From: an uncultured Saprospiraceae bacterium
Lineage (GTDB): Bacteria > Bacteroidota > Bacteroidia > Chitinophagales > Saprospiraceae
NCBI GenBank assembly: GCA_938018185.1
Contig: CALIIW010000074.1
Span: 1 to 39,955 of the forward strand
Length of the DNA stretch: 39,955 nt
Reading direction: 5' to 3'
A program made the translations under genes and the position numbers. Shown in pieces: positions 8,613 through 18,199 of the stretch; the stretch's first letter is position 1, and each line of letters starts with the position of its first letter. The notes under the pieces are model-generated. The model had not been told where the DNA came from. It was given only the letters and a program-made list of their open reading frames with translations, and ran no database searches.

Positions 8613-10043
8613 TTAGTGAGCGTGGTGCTCTTCTGTTGCCGCTCCAATATAGGAAGCAACCAATATGGTAAATACAAATGCTTGAAGAAATGCTACCAAC
8701 AACTCAATTGCCATCATAAACAAAGTTAAAGCGACTGATGCGATTGATGTGCCCCAAGCTGCGCCTGCGTTTGCACCGTTTTCTCCAAATATAAATATCA
8801 ATCCAACAAAGATCACGATTACCATGTGACCTGCTGTTATGTTTCCAAACAAACGAAGCATCAATGTAATCGGCTTTATAAATAGTCCAATAAATTCAAC
8901 TGGTGTTACAATCACTTTCACCCAAGCTGGAATACCTGGCATCCAAAAGATGTGCTTCCAGTAATCTCCATTTCCACTAAAGTTAACTACAAAAAATGCA
9001 AATACTGCAAGTACTGCAGTTACTGCTAAATTACCTGTTACGTTTGATCCTCCAAAGAATGGAATTTGACCAAATAGGTTTAATGCCAAAATGAAAAAGA
9101 ACAAACACATTAAGAATGGTGTGTACTTTTCCCACTTATGACCAAGGAATGGTTTGCATACTTCATCTTGAATGAATACAAACATTGTTTCCATAAACCC
9201 TTGCGTACCTGATGGTGCTTTACCAGGATTATTTTTATATTTTCTTGCAATGCCAATAAAAAGCATTCCTAACAGGAGACAGATTAATATCATTGTGAAT
9301 ACATTCTTCGTAATTGAAAAATCGTAAAAACTGGTAAATCCTCCTCCAAACAAACCGAAGTCTGCCGTACTCTTATCGTCAAACTGAAATTTCTGACCAT
9401 TATAACAAGCAACTACTACTGCCTTATCTTTTCCTTTTGAATCTTTTTCTGTTTCAGTATATACATTATGGTGTCCTAGATCCACAGAACCTTTTGGAAA
9501 AGCATCGGCGTTTCTTACTCTTCTGATGGCTCCTTCATACACCACATATCCATTATATGCTTTTGTTGCATTTCCATGAGAGTCAGCAGCAAATTTACTT
9601 GAAGAGAAAAAATCAAATCCTTTCCCTACAGCATAAGGAATACAAGGTAATGGAAAGTGCCAAGGCCCTATGCTATATATGTTTTGATCAGAAATGTGGT
9701 GAAAAGCTACCTTTCCTGGATTAAAGACAGAGTTATCGAATACATAGCCACAAGCATTGGCATGTGCATCATGTGATCCAGAATGGCCTCCTTTTGCATG
9801 ATTGTGCCCTGAATGATCTCCCTTTGCATGGTTGTGCCCAGAGTGATCTCCTTTTGCATGATTGTGTCCAGAATGGTCTCCTTTTGCATGATTGTGCCCA
9901 GAATGGTCTCCCTTCGCATGAGTGTGCCCAGAGTGATCTCCTTTTGCATGGTTGTGACCTGAATGGTCCTTATTTTGTTGAGCAAATGCCAACACAACTG
10001 AGAAAAGGAAAAGTATAATTGACAAGGATATTTTACGAATCAA
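8613..10043 (-). CDS. atpB: ATP synthase Fo subunit a with His-rich N-terminal repeats
   Basis: This is the stator half of the proton channel. The C-terminal two thirds are a normal subunit a: several transmembrane helices, with the essential arginine Arg397 in LMLRLFGNITAGH and a last helix pair containing MAIELLVAFLQAFVF. The protein is much longer than E. coli AtpB (476 against about 270 residues). It begins with a signal peptide (1-21, ending AFAQQ). Next come six copies of a ten-residue unit DHSGHNHAKG (residues 26-85, one copy with Thr for Asn) and a decayed seventh (GHSGSHDAHA). A ~140-residue extracytoplasmic segment precedes the first membrane helix. An extended periplasmic N-terminus is known in Bacteroidota AtpB; the His repeat is the striking part. 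The gene is first in the operon. No atpI/atpZ precedes it. Confidence 0.95.
   Translation of the reverse strand: MIRKISLSIILFLFSVVLAFAQQNKDHSGHNHAKGDHSGHTHAKGDHSGHNHAKGDHSGHNHAKGDHSGHNHAKGDHSGHNHAKGGHSGSHDAHANACGYVFDNSVFNPGKVAFHHISDQNIYSIGPWHFPLPCIPYAVGKGFDFFSSSKFAADSHGNATKAYNGYVVYEGAIRRVRNADAFPKGSVDLGHHNVYTETEKDSKGKDKAVVVACYNGQKFQFDDKSTADFGLFGGGFTSFYDFSITKNVFTMILICLLLGMLFIGIARKYKNNPGKAPSGTQGFMETMFVFIQDEVCKPFLGHKWEKYTPFLMCLFFFILALNLFGQIPFFGGSNVTGNLAVTAVLAVFAFFVVNFSGNGDYWKHIFWMPGIPAWVKVIVTPVEFIGLFIKPITLMLRLFGNITAGHMVIVIFVGLIFIFGENGANAGAAWGTSIASVALTLFMMAIELLVAFLQAFVFTILVASYIGAATEEHHAH
9789..9968 (-). repeat. 30-bp tandem repeat coding DHSGHNHAKG x6
   Basis: Six in-frame 30-bp units follow one another without spacers inside atpB, differing by only a few bases each, with a degraded seventh unit down to about 9759. 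Each unit adds three histidines and an aspartate. The near identity of the units at DNA level indicates recent expansion by slippage or recombination. Confidence 0.93.
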
Positions 10044-10087
10044 ATCTGCTGCTTTTAAGAGTTTTTAAACCTCAACTAATTTTGCTG

Positions 10088-10125
10088 CAAATGTAGGCAC
10101 TTTATCCTTTAATTAAAAGCAATTG
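10088..10125 (-). promoter_or_regulatory. Candidate promoter of the atp operon
   Basis: On the minus strand TACATTTG (10095 to 10088) matches the Bacteroidota -7 consensus TAnnTTTG. A TTGC lies upstream near 10122, but the spacing (about 23) is longer than the usual 19-21. The box is 45 bases before the atpB start and is the only good match in the gap. Confidence 0.45.
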
Positions 10126-10365
10126 ATTCCTTTTTCGCCTTGAAAATCAGCAATTTGATTCATGGAATTGCTTTACTAGACACCAATCAAATTCAACAGT
10201 TTTTCGAGTGTGATTTCTATCAAATAGTATATGCTTCTTTGATGTAAGGCAGAAGATAATACTGCAAATGTGTATTTTCGCAGAACAAACTGCATTTTTG
10301 GGTTTTTAGAAAATTTCTAGTTCAAATGGAAAGTAATTCTTACAAATTGAACTTTTAGTGCGTAT

Positions 10366-10411
10366 TAAAAAACGCAAAAGGACCAATAGTAGAAGACTAT
10401 TGATCCTTTTG
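10366..10411 (-). terminator. Intrinsic terminator of rny
   Basis: On the minus strand CAAAAGGATCAATAGT pairs with ACTATTGGTCCTTTTG (16 bp with one T-G pair) around a CTTCT loop, followed by CG and a run of T. It lies 25 bases after the rny stop and insulates the atp operon from the pheT-rny cluster. Confidence 0.85.
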
Positions 10412-10435
10412 TAATTTTTTCGATATTAATCGCCT

Positions 10436-12097
10436 TTATCTGGCGAAGGTTATTGCTCTTTTTTCTCTGATCACAGTTACTTTGATCTGCCCTGGATATT
10501 GCATCTCATCCTGTATCTTTTGAGATATCATGAATGATAAATCATCCGCGTATTCATCCGTAACTTTTTCTGCTTCAACTATTACTCTGAGTTCTCTACC
10601 GGCCTGCATTGCATAAGCCTTCTGAACGCCTTCATGAGCCAAAGCGATATCTTCCAATTCACCAATACGCTTCAAGTAAGATTCTAAGATCTCTCTTCTT
10701 GCTCCAGGTCTTGCTCCTGAAATCGCATCACAGGCTTGCACCAATGGTGAAATGATGTTATTCATTTCTAATTCATCGTGATGGGCTCCAACAGCGTTGC
10801 AGATCACTGCATGCTCCTTGTACTTTTCACAGATCTTCATTCCTAAGATTGCGTGAGACAATTCGCTATCCTCTTCTGCTACCTTACCTATATCGTGAAG
10901 TAATCCTCCTCTTTTTGCCAATTTGATCTGCTTGGTATTTAATCCTAACTCTGCCGCCATTGTTGCACATAAATTAGCGGTCTCAATAGAGTGCTTCAGA
11001 AGATTCTGTCCATAAGAAGATCTAAACCTCATACGGCCAACCATTTTGACCAAATAAGGATCCAATCCGTGTATATCAAGATCAATAACAGTTCTTTGTC
11101 CGATTTCAATTATTTGTTCTGTAAGTTGTTTTTTAACTTTCGCTACAACCTCTTCAATTCTTGCTGGGTGAATTCTACCATCAGCAACCAACTTCTTCAG
11201 TGATAGTCTACAAATTTCTCTTCTAATTGGATCAAAACTTGAAATAACAATCGCTTCAGGGGTATCATCAACTACAATCTCTGCTCCAGTAGCAGCTTCA
11301 AGGGCACGGATATTACGTCCTTCTCTACCAATAATCTGACCTTTAATATCATCAGATTCAAGATTGAAAACAGAAACTGTGTTTTCAATTGTGTATTCTG
11401 CACACATCCTCTGTATGCTTTGAATAACAATCTTTTTAGCTTCTTTATTGGCTGTAATTTTTGCTTGAGCTACAGACTCTTTCACAAGTGCCATGGCATC
11501 AGTTTCAGCTTTTGCCTTGACCGTTTCTAGTAATTGTTCTTTTGCCTCAGCCTCTGAAAGTTTCGCTACCGTTTCTAGAGCTTTGATGTGCTGGTCTTCT
11601 TTTGCTTCTAATTCTTTTTTCTTCTTACCAACAATAGTAATTTGTTTTTCGAGATTTTGCTTAATCAATTTGATCTCAGATTCTTGATTAGCAATTTCTT
11701 CATGCTTAGCTTTCAAACCAGCATTTTTTTGCTCAAATTCTTTTTCCAAAGCTTTAACCTCGATCTCTCTTTCTTTCAGCTCAACTTTTTGCTTTCCTTT
11801 ATGCTCCTCATAATCTTGCTTTAGTTTGCTAAATTTTTCTTTTGCATCTCGAATCTTCTTTTGCTTTATGCTTTCATTTTTCTGCTCAGCTTTAGCAACT
11901 ATCTTATCAGCTTGTGATTGAGCCTCATCCAATTTTCTTTGGGCATTCAACTTAGCTTCTTTCAAAGTCAAGTCTGCCATGTTATTGGCTTCCAAAGTCT
12001 TTCGCTTGAATAGGCCTTGTATTAAAAAATATCCGACCCCTGATCCAACCACTAATCCAATCACTGAGGCGATAATACCCATTGGCATTCCTTCCAT
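10436..12097 (-). CDS. rny: Ribonuclease Y
   Basis: This is a membrane-anchored endoribonuclease that initiates mRNA decay. Its architecture is complete: an N-terminal transmembrane helix (about residues 7-27), a long charged coiled coil (about 30-220), a KH domain with [24 protein letters not shown], and an HD phosphohydrolase domain with the metal-binding pair His401-Asp402 in GLLHDIGK. The C-terminal [17 protein letters not shown] is typical. At 553 residues it is slightly longer than the Bacillus protein. It is the last gene of the pheT / coiled-coil / zapA / rny cluster and ends at a strong terminator. The 169-base gap to zapA may hold its own promoter. Confidence 0.96.
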   Translation of the reverse strand: MEGMPMGIIASVIGLVVGSGVGYFLIQGLFKRKTLEANNMADLTLKEAKLNAQRKLDEAQSQADKIVAKAEQKNESIKQKKIRDAKEKFSKLKQDYEEHKGKQKVELKEREIEVKALEKEFEQKNAGLKAKHEEIANQESEIKLIKQNLEKQITIVGKKKKELEAKEDQHIKALETVAKLSEAEAKEQLLETVKAKAETDAMALVKESVAQAKITANKEAKKIVIQSIQRMCAEYTIENTVSVFNLESDDIKGQIIGREGRNIRALEAATGAEIVVDDTPEAIVISSFDPIRREICRLSLKKLVADGRIHPARIEEVVAKVKKQLTEQIIEIGQRTVIDLDIHGLDPYLVKMVGRMRFRSSYGQNLLKHSIETANLCATMAAELGLNTKQIKLAKRGGLLHDIGKVAEEDSELSHAILGMKICEKYKEHAVICNAVGAHHDELEMNNIISPLVQACDAISGARPGARREILESYLKRIGELEDIALAHEGVQKAYAMQAGRELRVIVEAEKVTDEYADDLSFMISQKIQDEMQYPGQIKVTVIREKRAITFAR

Positions 12098-12266
12098 AAT
12101 TATCAGTTTATATATATAATGAATAAATTTTTTTCCACTTTAATTAGAAAACAAAATAAGAGGACGAAGTTCTTTAAAAACGTAAAAGACATGCAAATTA
12201 ATTAATGCAATAGATATCATCATTAGAGGACATCAAGTTTTTAATCACTTCAATAGGAAAGAAATG

Positions 12267-12560
12267 TTACAGAGCTGCGTCAAGAACTTTATCGATTTCA
12301 TCCAACTTGGATTCGAAATCAGATGAGGTGGAAGAACCATCTTTATATGCTTTTTGTAAATCAACGGCATAAGTTAACAGCACCATGGTTAGGATATCTT
12401 CCTTAGGTTTATTGGTAAATTTTAATTGATATTGATTGATTCTACTGTTGAGCTCCTTTACGGCTTCTAACACTGCAGATTCATTCTCCTCCTCAACTTT
12501 GAGGGGAAATGTTTTACCATCTACTGCTGCTACTATCTTTTTAAGCTCTTTATTATCCAT
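12267..12560 (-). CDS. zapA: Cell division protein ZapA
   Basis: ZapA binds FtsZ and bundles its protofilaments at the division site. The sequence begins MDNKELKKIVAAVDGKTFPLKVEEENESAVLEAVKELN, matching the globular FtsZ-binding head, and continues with a C-terminal amphipathic helix (ILTMVLLTYAVDLQKAY...LDEIDKVLDAAL) for tetramer formation. I chose the ATG at 12560 because the family alignment starts there; an in-frame ATG at 12575 would add five residues (MIHCS) unlike the family. The gene lies between a small coiled-coil gene and rny. pheT-zapA-rny linkage is common in Bacteroidota. Confidence 0.88.
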   Translation of the reverse strand: MDNKELKKIVAAVDGKTFPLKVEEENESAVLEAVKELNSRINQYQLKFTNKPKEDILTMVLLTYAVDLQKAYKDGSSTSSDFESKLDEIDKVLDAAL

Positions 12561-12594
12561 TGAACAATGAATCAATTTTCTTTATTAATTTTCA

Positions 12595-12867
12595 TCAAAC
12601 CTCTTTCACCATTTCAATACACTTGTCAATCTCAACAATGTACTGTGCAACCTCCTTCTTTAGTTTTTTGTACGCTTCCAAATCGTTTTGGCTACTTTTA
12701 GCAACCTTTTTTCCTATTACTACTTTTCCTGTTTTCGTTTCGTTATTCTTTAATAGCGAAACTTGTTTTTTGAGAACTTTGTTCTCAGATTCTAATCTTT
12801 CTATCTTTAAAGCCAGTTGTTTAGACTTTATTTTAATGGCTTCTATTTTATCATCCATGTTTTCCAT
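12595..12867 (-). CDS. Small coiled-coil protein upstream of zapA
   Basis: I recognise no named family. The 90 residues form two predicted coiled-coil helices: residues 4-40 (KIEAIKIKSKQLALKIERLESENKVLKKQVSLL) and 58-88, separated by a Gly/Lys linker. It starts 17 bases after the pheT stop and ends 19 to 34 bases before zapA, depending on the zapA start, so it is co-transcribed with both. Size, heptads and position resemble a ZapB-like or other division-associated partner, but this is inference from context. A second ATG at residue 4 (MDDKIE) is an equally possible start. Confidence 0.75.
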   Translation of the reverse strand: MENMDDKIEAIKIKSKQLALKIERLESENKVLKKQVSLLKNNETKTGKVVIGKKVAKSSQNDLEAYKKLKKEVAQYIVEIDKCIEMVKEV

Positions 12868-12884
12868 AGGATCTTATTTAAAAT

Positions 12885-15332
12885 TTAACGTCGAATAACT
12901 GCTTTTAATTCTTCTTCGTATTTAGCAATCAATGTACTCATGATTTTGTCAACCTCCTTATCTTTCATCGTCCTCTCTTGGTTTTCAAAGTCAAAACTAA
13001 CAGCATATGACTTTTTACCTTTACCTAGCTGCTCTTCATTAGTATATACGTCAAATAAATTTATTCCTTTAAGGTATTTCTTTTCAGTTTTTTTAGCAAT
13101 AGCTTCGATTTCTCCGAATTTTACCCCTTGGTCTATCACTAAGGCCAAGTCCCTTCTAGAACCTGGAAACTTGTTTAATTCTACAAATTTAACTTTTTGT
13201 TTCTGAATTGCCTTATATATATCATCTAGAAAGAGTTTTGCATAGAAAACTTCATTCTTAATGCCCATTTTACTTGTAATTTGGGTTTTTACTTTGCCAA
13301 ATTCAGCAATTCTTAATGGACCACGGTAGTATTTCATCCCATATAACAACACTCCTTCGTCAATTTCTGCCTTTTGATAAGAGCTAATACCAAAATGATC
13401 CAATATTAAGCTTATATACGATTTTAATCCATAGAAAGATACTTCATTTTTTGAGCTATTTAGCCAGCTTTCTCCAGTATCCTGCCCCGTCATTGCTAAA
13501 CTCATGACTCTTTCTTCTTGAATCTCATCGCCTTTATTAAAGTATACAGAGCCAAATTCAAATAAGCTTAAATCTGCGTTTTTTCGATTTTGATTGTGAG
13601 CTATTGCTTCCAGCATGCTAAAAAGCATGCTTGGACGCATAATATCAAAGTCTCTATTAGATGTATTATTTACAAAAACAAGGGATTCCTTATCGTGATT
13701 TAGGATTTCAGTATAATAGCTTGACCTGGTCAAGGAGACCGCCATGATCTCATTAAATCCATTTCCTACTAAAAGAGAAGAAAGTTCATCTTTGATTTTC
13801 AATGGCTGAAAAGGCTTTGCTGTTGCGATCGAAGTATTTATTTTAGAAGGGATTGGCACTTTATTTAAACCATATATTCTTATGATCTCCTCAATTACAT
13901 CTGCTTCTCTAAGCACGTCAAATTTATCTGTTGGTATGGATACCACAAAAGAATCTGCATCCTCCGAAACTACCTTTGTATTTGGAAGTGCTTCTAAGAT
14001 TTCTTTGATCTCTTCTTTAGGAATAGTGATTCCAACCAATCTATTTACATGTTCGTACTTAACCTTGATCTCTCTAGGCAATATCTTCTCTGGATAGATA
14101 TCAACAATCTCAGAGACAATCTCTCCACCTGCAATTTCTTGCATTAACAAAGCTGCTCTTTTTAAAGCAAAAAGTGTTTTAGCAGGGTCCGATCCTTTTT
14201 CAAAAACCTTTGCTGCATCTGTTCTTAATATATGCCTAGTACTTGTCTGTCTAATACTAATTTGATCAAAATGTGCCGCCTCCAAAAAGATATCTTTGGT
14301 AGAATCTGTTACACCAGAACCCAATCCACCATAAACTCCTGCAAGGCATAAAGCATTTGACTCTCCATCACATATAATAAGGTCTTCGGCTCTAAGTTTT
14401 ATTTTCTTATCGTCAAGGGTGGTGAATTCTGTACCAGCTGGCAAGTTTTTGACAATGATTTTTTTGCCAGTAATCTTATCTAAATCATAGGCATGTAGGG
14501 GTTGTCCTGTTTCATGCAGTATAAAATTAGTGATATCTACTACCGCATTGATTGATTTGACTCCTATGGCAGCCAATTTTTTCTTCATCCAATCGGGTGC
14601 TTGTTTGTGTGCCAAGTTTTTAATGCTAAGCCCTGTAAATCTAGGACAAGCTTTTGTATTTTCTACCACAACTTCTAAAGGAGGCTCTGTATTTAAACTT
14701 TTGAAACTAGAAACATCCGGGCCTGTAACTTTCCCGTTGCCAATTTTATAATTTATCTTGAGCGCTGCTGCCAAATCTCCTGCTACTCCAAGGTGACAAG
14801 TCGCATCCGATCTATTTGGCGTCAAGCCAATTTCATAGACAAAATCCTTTTCAACTTTAAAATAGTCTTTAGCCAAGGTCCCAGTTGCAACTTCCGAAGG
14901 CAGTACCATAATACCTTCATGCGAGGTTCCAATGCCTAATTCATCTTCTGCACAGATCATACCTTGAGACTCTTCTCCTCTGATCTTTCCCTTTTTTATC
15001 TTCCAGGCTTCTCCTTCCGGAGAATATAGTGTTGTACCTATTGTTGCTACTAGTACTTTTTGACCAGCACCTACATTAGGAGCTCCACAGACTATCTGTA
15101 AATGTTCCTCCTTTCCAATATCCACTTTGGTCAAGGATAATTTATCTGCATTAGGGTGCTTTTCACATTCAAGCACCTGTCCAACGACGACACCTTCCAG
15201 TCCGCCTTTTATGCTTTCAATCTCTTCCATGCCTTCTACCTCCAATCCTATGTCAGTCAGTATCTCGCCAATTTCTGTTGGGGATTTATCAACATCGATA
15301 TACTCCTTAAGCCAATTAAGAGAAATCTTCAT
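12885..15332 (-). CDS. pheT: Phenylalanine--tRNA ligase beta subunit
   Basis: This is the beta chain of the (alpha-beta)2 synthetase that charges tRNA-Phe. Domains in order: an N-terminal part with MKISLNWLKEYIDVD; an EMAP/tRNA-binding domain (about 45-150, HPNADKLSLTKVDIG...CGAPNV); the B3/B4 editing domain (about 210-385, with INAVVDITNFILHETGQPLHAYDLDKI); B5 (about 405-475, READVIEEIIRIYG at its end); the core; and a C-terminal anticodon-binding ferredoxin-like domain (about 720-815, KFPGSRRDLALVID). The 815-residue length is full. It heads the minus-strand cluster with the coiled-coil gene, zapA and rny. The alpha subunit gene pheS is not adjacent. Confidence 0.97.
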   Translation of the reverse strand: MKISLNWLKEYIDVDKSPTEIGEILTDIGLEVEGMEEIESIKGGLEGVVVGQVLECEKHPNADKLSLTKVDIGKEEHLQIVCGAPNVGAGQKVLVATIGTTLYSPEGEAWKIKKGKIRGEESQGMICAEDELGIGTSHEGIMVLPSEVATGTLAKDYFKVEKDFVYEIGLTPNRSDATCHLGVAGDLAAALKINYKIGNGKVTGPDVSSFKSLNTEPPLEVVVENTKACPRFTGLSIKNLAHKQAPDWMKKKLAAIGVKSINAVVDITNFILHETGQPLHAYDLDKITGKKIIVKNLPAGTEFTTLDDKKIKLRAEDLIICDGESNALCLAGVYGGLGSGVTDSTKDIFLEAAHFDQISIRQTSTRHILRTDAAKVFEKGSDPAKTLFALKRAALLMQEIAGGEIVSEIVDIYPEKILPREIKVKYEHVNRLVGITIPKEEIKEILEALPNTKVVSEDADSFVVSIPTDKFDVLREADVIEEIIRIYGLNKVPIPSKINTSIATAKPFQPLKIKDELSSLLVGNGFNEIMAVSLTRSSYYTEILNHDKESLVFVNNTSNRDFDIMRPSMLFSMLEAIAHNQNRKNADLSLFEFGSVYFNKGDEIQEERVMSLAMTGQDTGESWLNSSKNEVSFYGLKSYISLILDHFGISSYQKAEIDEGVLLYGMKYYRGPLRIAEFGKVKTQITSKMGIKNEVFYAKLFLDDIYKAIQKQKVKFVELNKFPGSRRDLALVIDQGVKFGEIEAIAKKTEKKYLKGINLFDVYTNEEQLGKGKKSYAVSFDFENQERTMKDKEVDKIMSTLIAKYEEELKAVIRR

Positions 15333-15427
15333 TTCGTGCCTCTTTTATACTGTTCAAGCTTTCGTTTAAACAATAATTTTTATAAAAAAATAAAGGTATG
15401 AATTATTTACCAAAGGTTACAATGACA

Positions 15428-15462
15428 AAAGCTTCAGAAACCATTACGGATTCTGAAGCTTT
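15428..15462 (-). terminator. Probable terminator after the Omp28-like gene
   Basis: AAAGCTTCAGAA and TTCTGAAGCTTT form a perfect 12-bp stem around an 11-base loop, 40 bases after the minus-strand stop at 15504. Only TTTT-G follows the stem, so termination may be partial. Confidence 0.5.
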
Positions 15463-15503
15463 AGTGAAACTCTAATATACTTATTCTTTAAGCTTGGTTT
15501 TTA

Positions 15504-16343
15504 TTATTCTACAAGATGAACCTCTTCAGCCTGATAAATTTCTTTACTTGAACCCGAATTATGTACAAATGCAACAACTAAAACATTATCTACTTCCCAA
15601 TCGCTTGGAATAGTCATAGAGTAAGATTTAGTTTGATCTAATCCAGTTTGTCCTGCCAAAGTAAGTGGTTCACCACTAAATGGAGTCAGCGCAGTTCTAA
15701 AAACATGACGGTGGTCATAATCAGCTACAGGTCCATCAGGTGTATCTTGAAAACCCGTTATATGATCTTCCAATAAATAAACTGTAATCATAGATTGATC
15801 GTCTTGTTCAATTTCCTGAGGTACAAGAAATTCTACAGTAACATCAATGGAAGCAGTTCTACTATTCGCATCAAAATCAGGTGTAATTTCAACTTTAGCA
15901 GGTGCAACTTGTGCTAATTCTTGATCGACGATACCAGGCCATGAATCGGACCCTAATTGTAAATCAAAACCACCAGTAAATTTTTTTCTATTAATAACCC
16001 CTGTTGGAAACCCAACTGGAAACCCTAAGAACTGAATAATGCTTTCTGCATCTTGAGTTCTGAAGTCAATCTCAGCTTCAGGGTGAGGCACTGCCCAATC
16101 CGTACAATGCAAAGAAATTGGAATAAATATATCTCCATGAATCGCTTGCAAATCTAAAAGAAGCTTTGAACCAGGAGGGCAATTAGTACATTTATTTCCT
16201 GTAAACTCTTCTATAAGTACTTTTTTCAAAACGATATCAGGACCTGGCCCTGGGCCCATTGGTCCCATTCCAACTACAGGAGGAATTTCTTCACAAGTAA
16301 ACAAACTAATAGCTAGAATTAAACTATAAAAAATCTTTTTCAT
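15504..16343 (-). CDS. Omp28-family outer-membrane lipoprotein
   Basis: The protein resembles the Omp28-related outer-membrane proteins of Bacteroidota. It has a lipoprotein signal with Cys17 (SLFTCEE), a proline/glycine-rich linker (20-36) and then a thioredoxin-like domain starting VLIEEFTGNKCTNCPPGSKLLLDL. The Cys52-x-x-Cys55 pair stands where a redox motif would be. The C-terminal part is beta-rich with YSMTIPSDWEVDNVLVVAFVHN, typical of the family. It follows the DUF6029-like gene by 10 bases and is co-transcribed with it. The redox role is an inference from the CxxC motif; the family function is not established. Confidence 0.82.
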   Translation of the reverse strand: MKKIFYSLILAISLFTCEEIPPVVGMGPMGPGPGPDIVLKKVLIEEFTGNKCTNCPPGSKLLLDLQAIHGDIFIPISLHCTDWAVPHPEAEIDFRTQDAESIIQFLGFPVGFPTGVINRKKFTGGFDLQLGSDSWPGIVDQELAQVAPAKVEITPDFDANSRTASIDVTVEFLVPQEIEQDDQSMITVYLLEDHITGFQDTPDGPVADYDHRHVFRTALTPFSGEPLTLAGQTGLDQTKSYSMTIPSDWEVDNVLVVAFVHNSGSSKEIYQAEEVHLVE

Positions 16344-16353
16344 TTTAACTTTT

Positions 16354-18006
16354 TTAGAATGTTGAATTAACAGTAAACTTTACTCCACTGAAGGCTGGCT
16401 CTAAACGACAAATCCCTCCACTACATACTACGCCTTCAACTTGTTTAACGTAAGATAAAGAAAACCTATTTGATTTAAGGGTATAAAAAATATCAAACCT
16501 TGGATAGTGTATACTTAATTTTTCTCCACTGTCATCAGTAGGAGAATTTTTTCCTGGTGTTAAATTAAACATATCTGAAGCTGTAAAAGTCCAGTTTGGC
16601 GCAATACTAAATTCAGCCAAACCAAAGATCCAATCTCCATAATCACTCTTCACATCTTTACCTCCCACCTCAGTAGAATTCATATTCATATATTGTCCTT
16701 CAATTCTGAGAGACTTCTTTCTATCGAATTTAAATAGGAATTCGGCATAAGGTGTAATTGTTTCTACAAGAGGTACGCCAACTTTAAATTCAAAAACTTC
16801 TTGATTATATTTTTGCAATTGCACTCCAGCAATAAGTTGCCAAGATCTTTTCTTTTTAAGTGTAAATTCTGTAAAAATTTCCTCATAAAGCAGATCACCA
16901 TTTAAGTTTTCCATTCTAGAATAGTTCACATTTGTACCTAGTCTCTTGTTGATCTTATAACTTGCATCAACTTGGTATGCCTGCTCTCCCAAAAATTGGG
17001 TGGCTGCATTGTATCTTGATAACAACCTGAAAGTATTAACTCTTGTCAAAGGAGGCAAGAAATTCACTAAGCCTCTATTAAGCTGCTCTTGGGGTCTTAC
17101 TCGAAACTCAAAATTTTCCGTTCGCTTGTATTCCAATGTCAAACCCAATCCTTTATCAGCATAGCTGAGACTGGTATACAAAACAGAACCTGCATCTTGC
17201 AAAAATCTATCTCCATTTTGATTTCTAAAAGCATCATCCGACTTGTAAGCCGCTTCAACATACCAGTTGATTTTACCAGCAGTTAAATTGTTATAAAGCG
17301 TATAGGCATAATTATTATAAATAGGAATAAATTTATCTTCGGCCTCATAGGTCCTCAAGGTAGAGACCAAAAGATTCATAGAATTATTATCCAAAGTTCT
17401 ATTTACAATTCCAATACCTGGTGCAAGTGTGATTTTATTTGTTTCACCTAGACTAATGAATCCTTCAATTCCTCCACCTTTTATCACAGAATCGTAAAGT
17501 TCAAACCTATTTTTTTGCTTGCCGACAAAACCTTTTACCTGCCAATTTTCGCTTAAGTTATAAGTCAGTCTACCGCCGAAAATGGCGTTATCAATTCCAA
17601 GATATCGAGCTTCATAAGCTCTGAAGATTATACCTGAACCAATTTGATCATAAATATATCCAAAAGTGATTCCTAGATTCTGAACATCTTTTGAAATATA
17701 CCATCTTCCAATACCTTGACCATTGAATGTAGATTGAGGATTTATGAGGTTTGAGTTGTTGTAAAAGTCAAACCTTCCTCCCACTTCAAAGCCTTTATAA
17801 TTGTATGTAAGCTGTAGCCAACTATCCCCTCCAAATAATTGATGGTCGTATTGAGGTGTATTTGTCGCTCCAATAAGAGTGTCTCTCTGGAAAAAGTTTG
17901 CATTTAACTCTAAATTTCCATTTATTCTGGCTTCATCTTGAGCAGAACCGCCTAAAAAGCAAAGCATAAATAATAGAAAAAAAAGTCCTTCTGTTCGGAT
18001 TCTCAT
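16354..18006 (-). CDS. DUF6029-like outer-membrane beta-barrel protein
   Basis: A signal peptide (about 1-22, FFLLFMLCFLGGSAQ) precedes a long run of alternating amphipathic strands ending in an aromatic C-terminus (VKFTVNSTF), as expected for an outer-membrane barrel. The opening INGNLELNANFFQRD and the motifs GGDSWLQLTYNYKGFEVGGRFD and FGYIYDQIGSGIIFRAYEAR match the family annotated as DUF6029 in Bacteroidota, from memory of that family. The gene is first in a two-gene unit with the Omp28-like lipoprotein and is transcribed away from a TlpA-type thioredoxin 238 bases off. What it transports or holds is unknown. Confidence 0.75.
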   Translation of the reverse strand: MRIRTEGLFFLLFMLCFLGGSAQDEARINGNLELNANFFQRDTLIGATNTPQYDHQLFGGDSWLQLTYNYKGFEVGGRFDFYNNSNLINPQSTFNGQGIGRWYISKDVQNLGITFGYIYDQIGSGIIFRAYEARYLGIDNAIFGGRLTYNLSENWQVKGFVGKQKNRFELYDSVIKGGGIEGFISLGETNKITLAPGIGIVNRTLDNNSMNLLVSTLRTYEAEDKFIPIYNNYAYTLYNNLTAGKINWYVEAAYKSDDAFRNQNGDRFLQDAGSVLYTSLSYADKGLGLTLEYKRTENFEFRVRPQEQLNRGLVNFLPPLTRVNTFRLLSRYNAATQFLGEQAYQVDASYKINKRLGTNVNYSRMENLNGDLLYEEIFTEFTLKKKRSWQLIAGVQLQKYNQEVFEFKVGVPLVETITPYAEFLFKFDRKKSLRIEGQYMNMNSTEVGGKDVKSDYGDWIFGLAEFSIAPNWTFTASDMFNLTPGKNSPTDDSGEKLSIHYPRFDIFYTLKSNRFSLSYVKQVEGVVCSGGICRLEPAFSGVKFTVNSTF

Positions 18007-18199
18007 GTAGCCGTTGTTCTTTAATTTAAATGGTCTAATATGTTAATAACATGGATATAAATTGCTTATATGTTAAGGCATTTCACATCCGCCTATTTTA
18101 GCAGTTAAAGATAAGTTAAATTAGTTTATTCCAAGTGAATCACATTCCAAATTCTAGTAAATTGACAGTATAAGACAACAGAATGATGTTTATTAATAT

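Larger units (their letters stand above)
10044..10435. other. Intergenic region between rny and the atp operon
   Basis: This 392-base region has no gene and in particular no atpI or atpZ. It contains the rny terminator at the right and a probable atp promoter near the left, each listed separately. The remainder is AT-rich with no other structure that I recognise. Confidence 0.6.

Noticed and set aside
9759-9968. CRISPR-like array with a 30-base period
   Set aside because: The 30-base units follow each other without spacers and stay in frame with atpB; no cas genes are present.
9764-10018. 84-residue plus-strand frame and a 96-residue minus-strand frame over the atpB repeats
   Set aside because: Both are shadows of the 30-base repeat in other frames; periodic DNA keeps several frames open.
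12098-12266. 6S RNA between zapA and rny
   Set aside because: 6S RNA is next to zapA in gammaproteobacteria, but this gap has no long hairpin with a central bubble.
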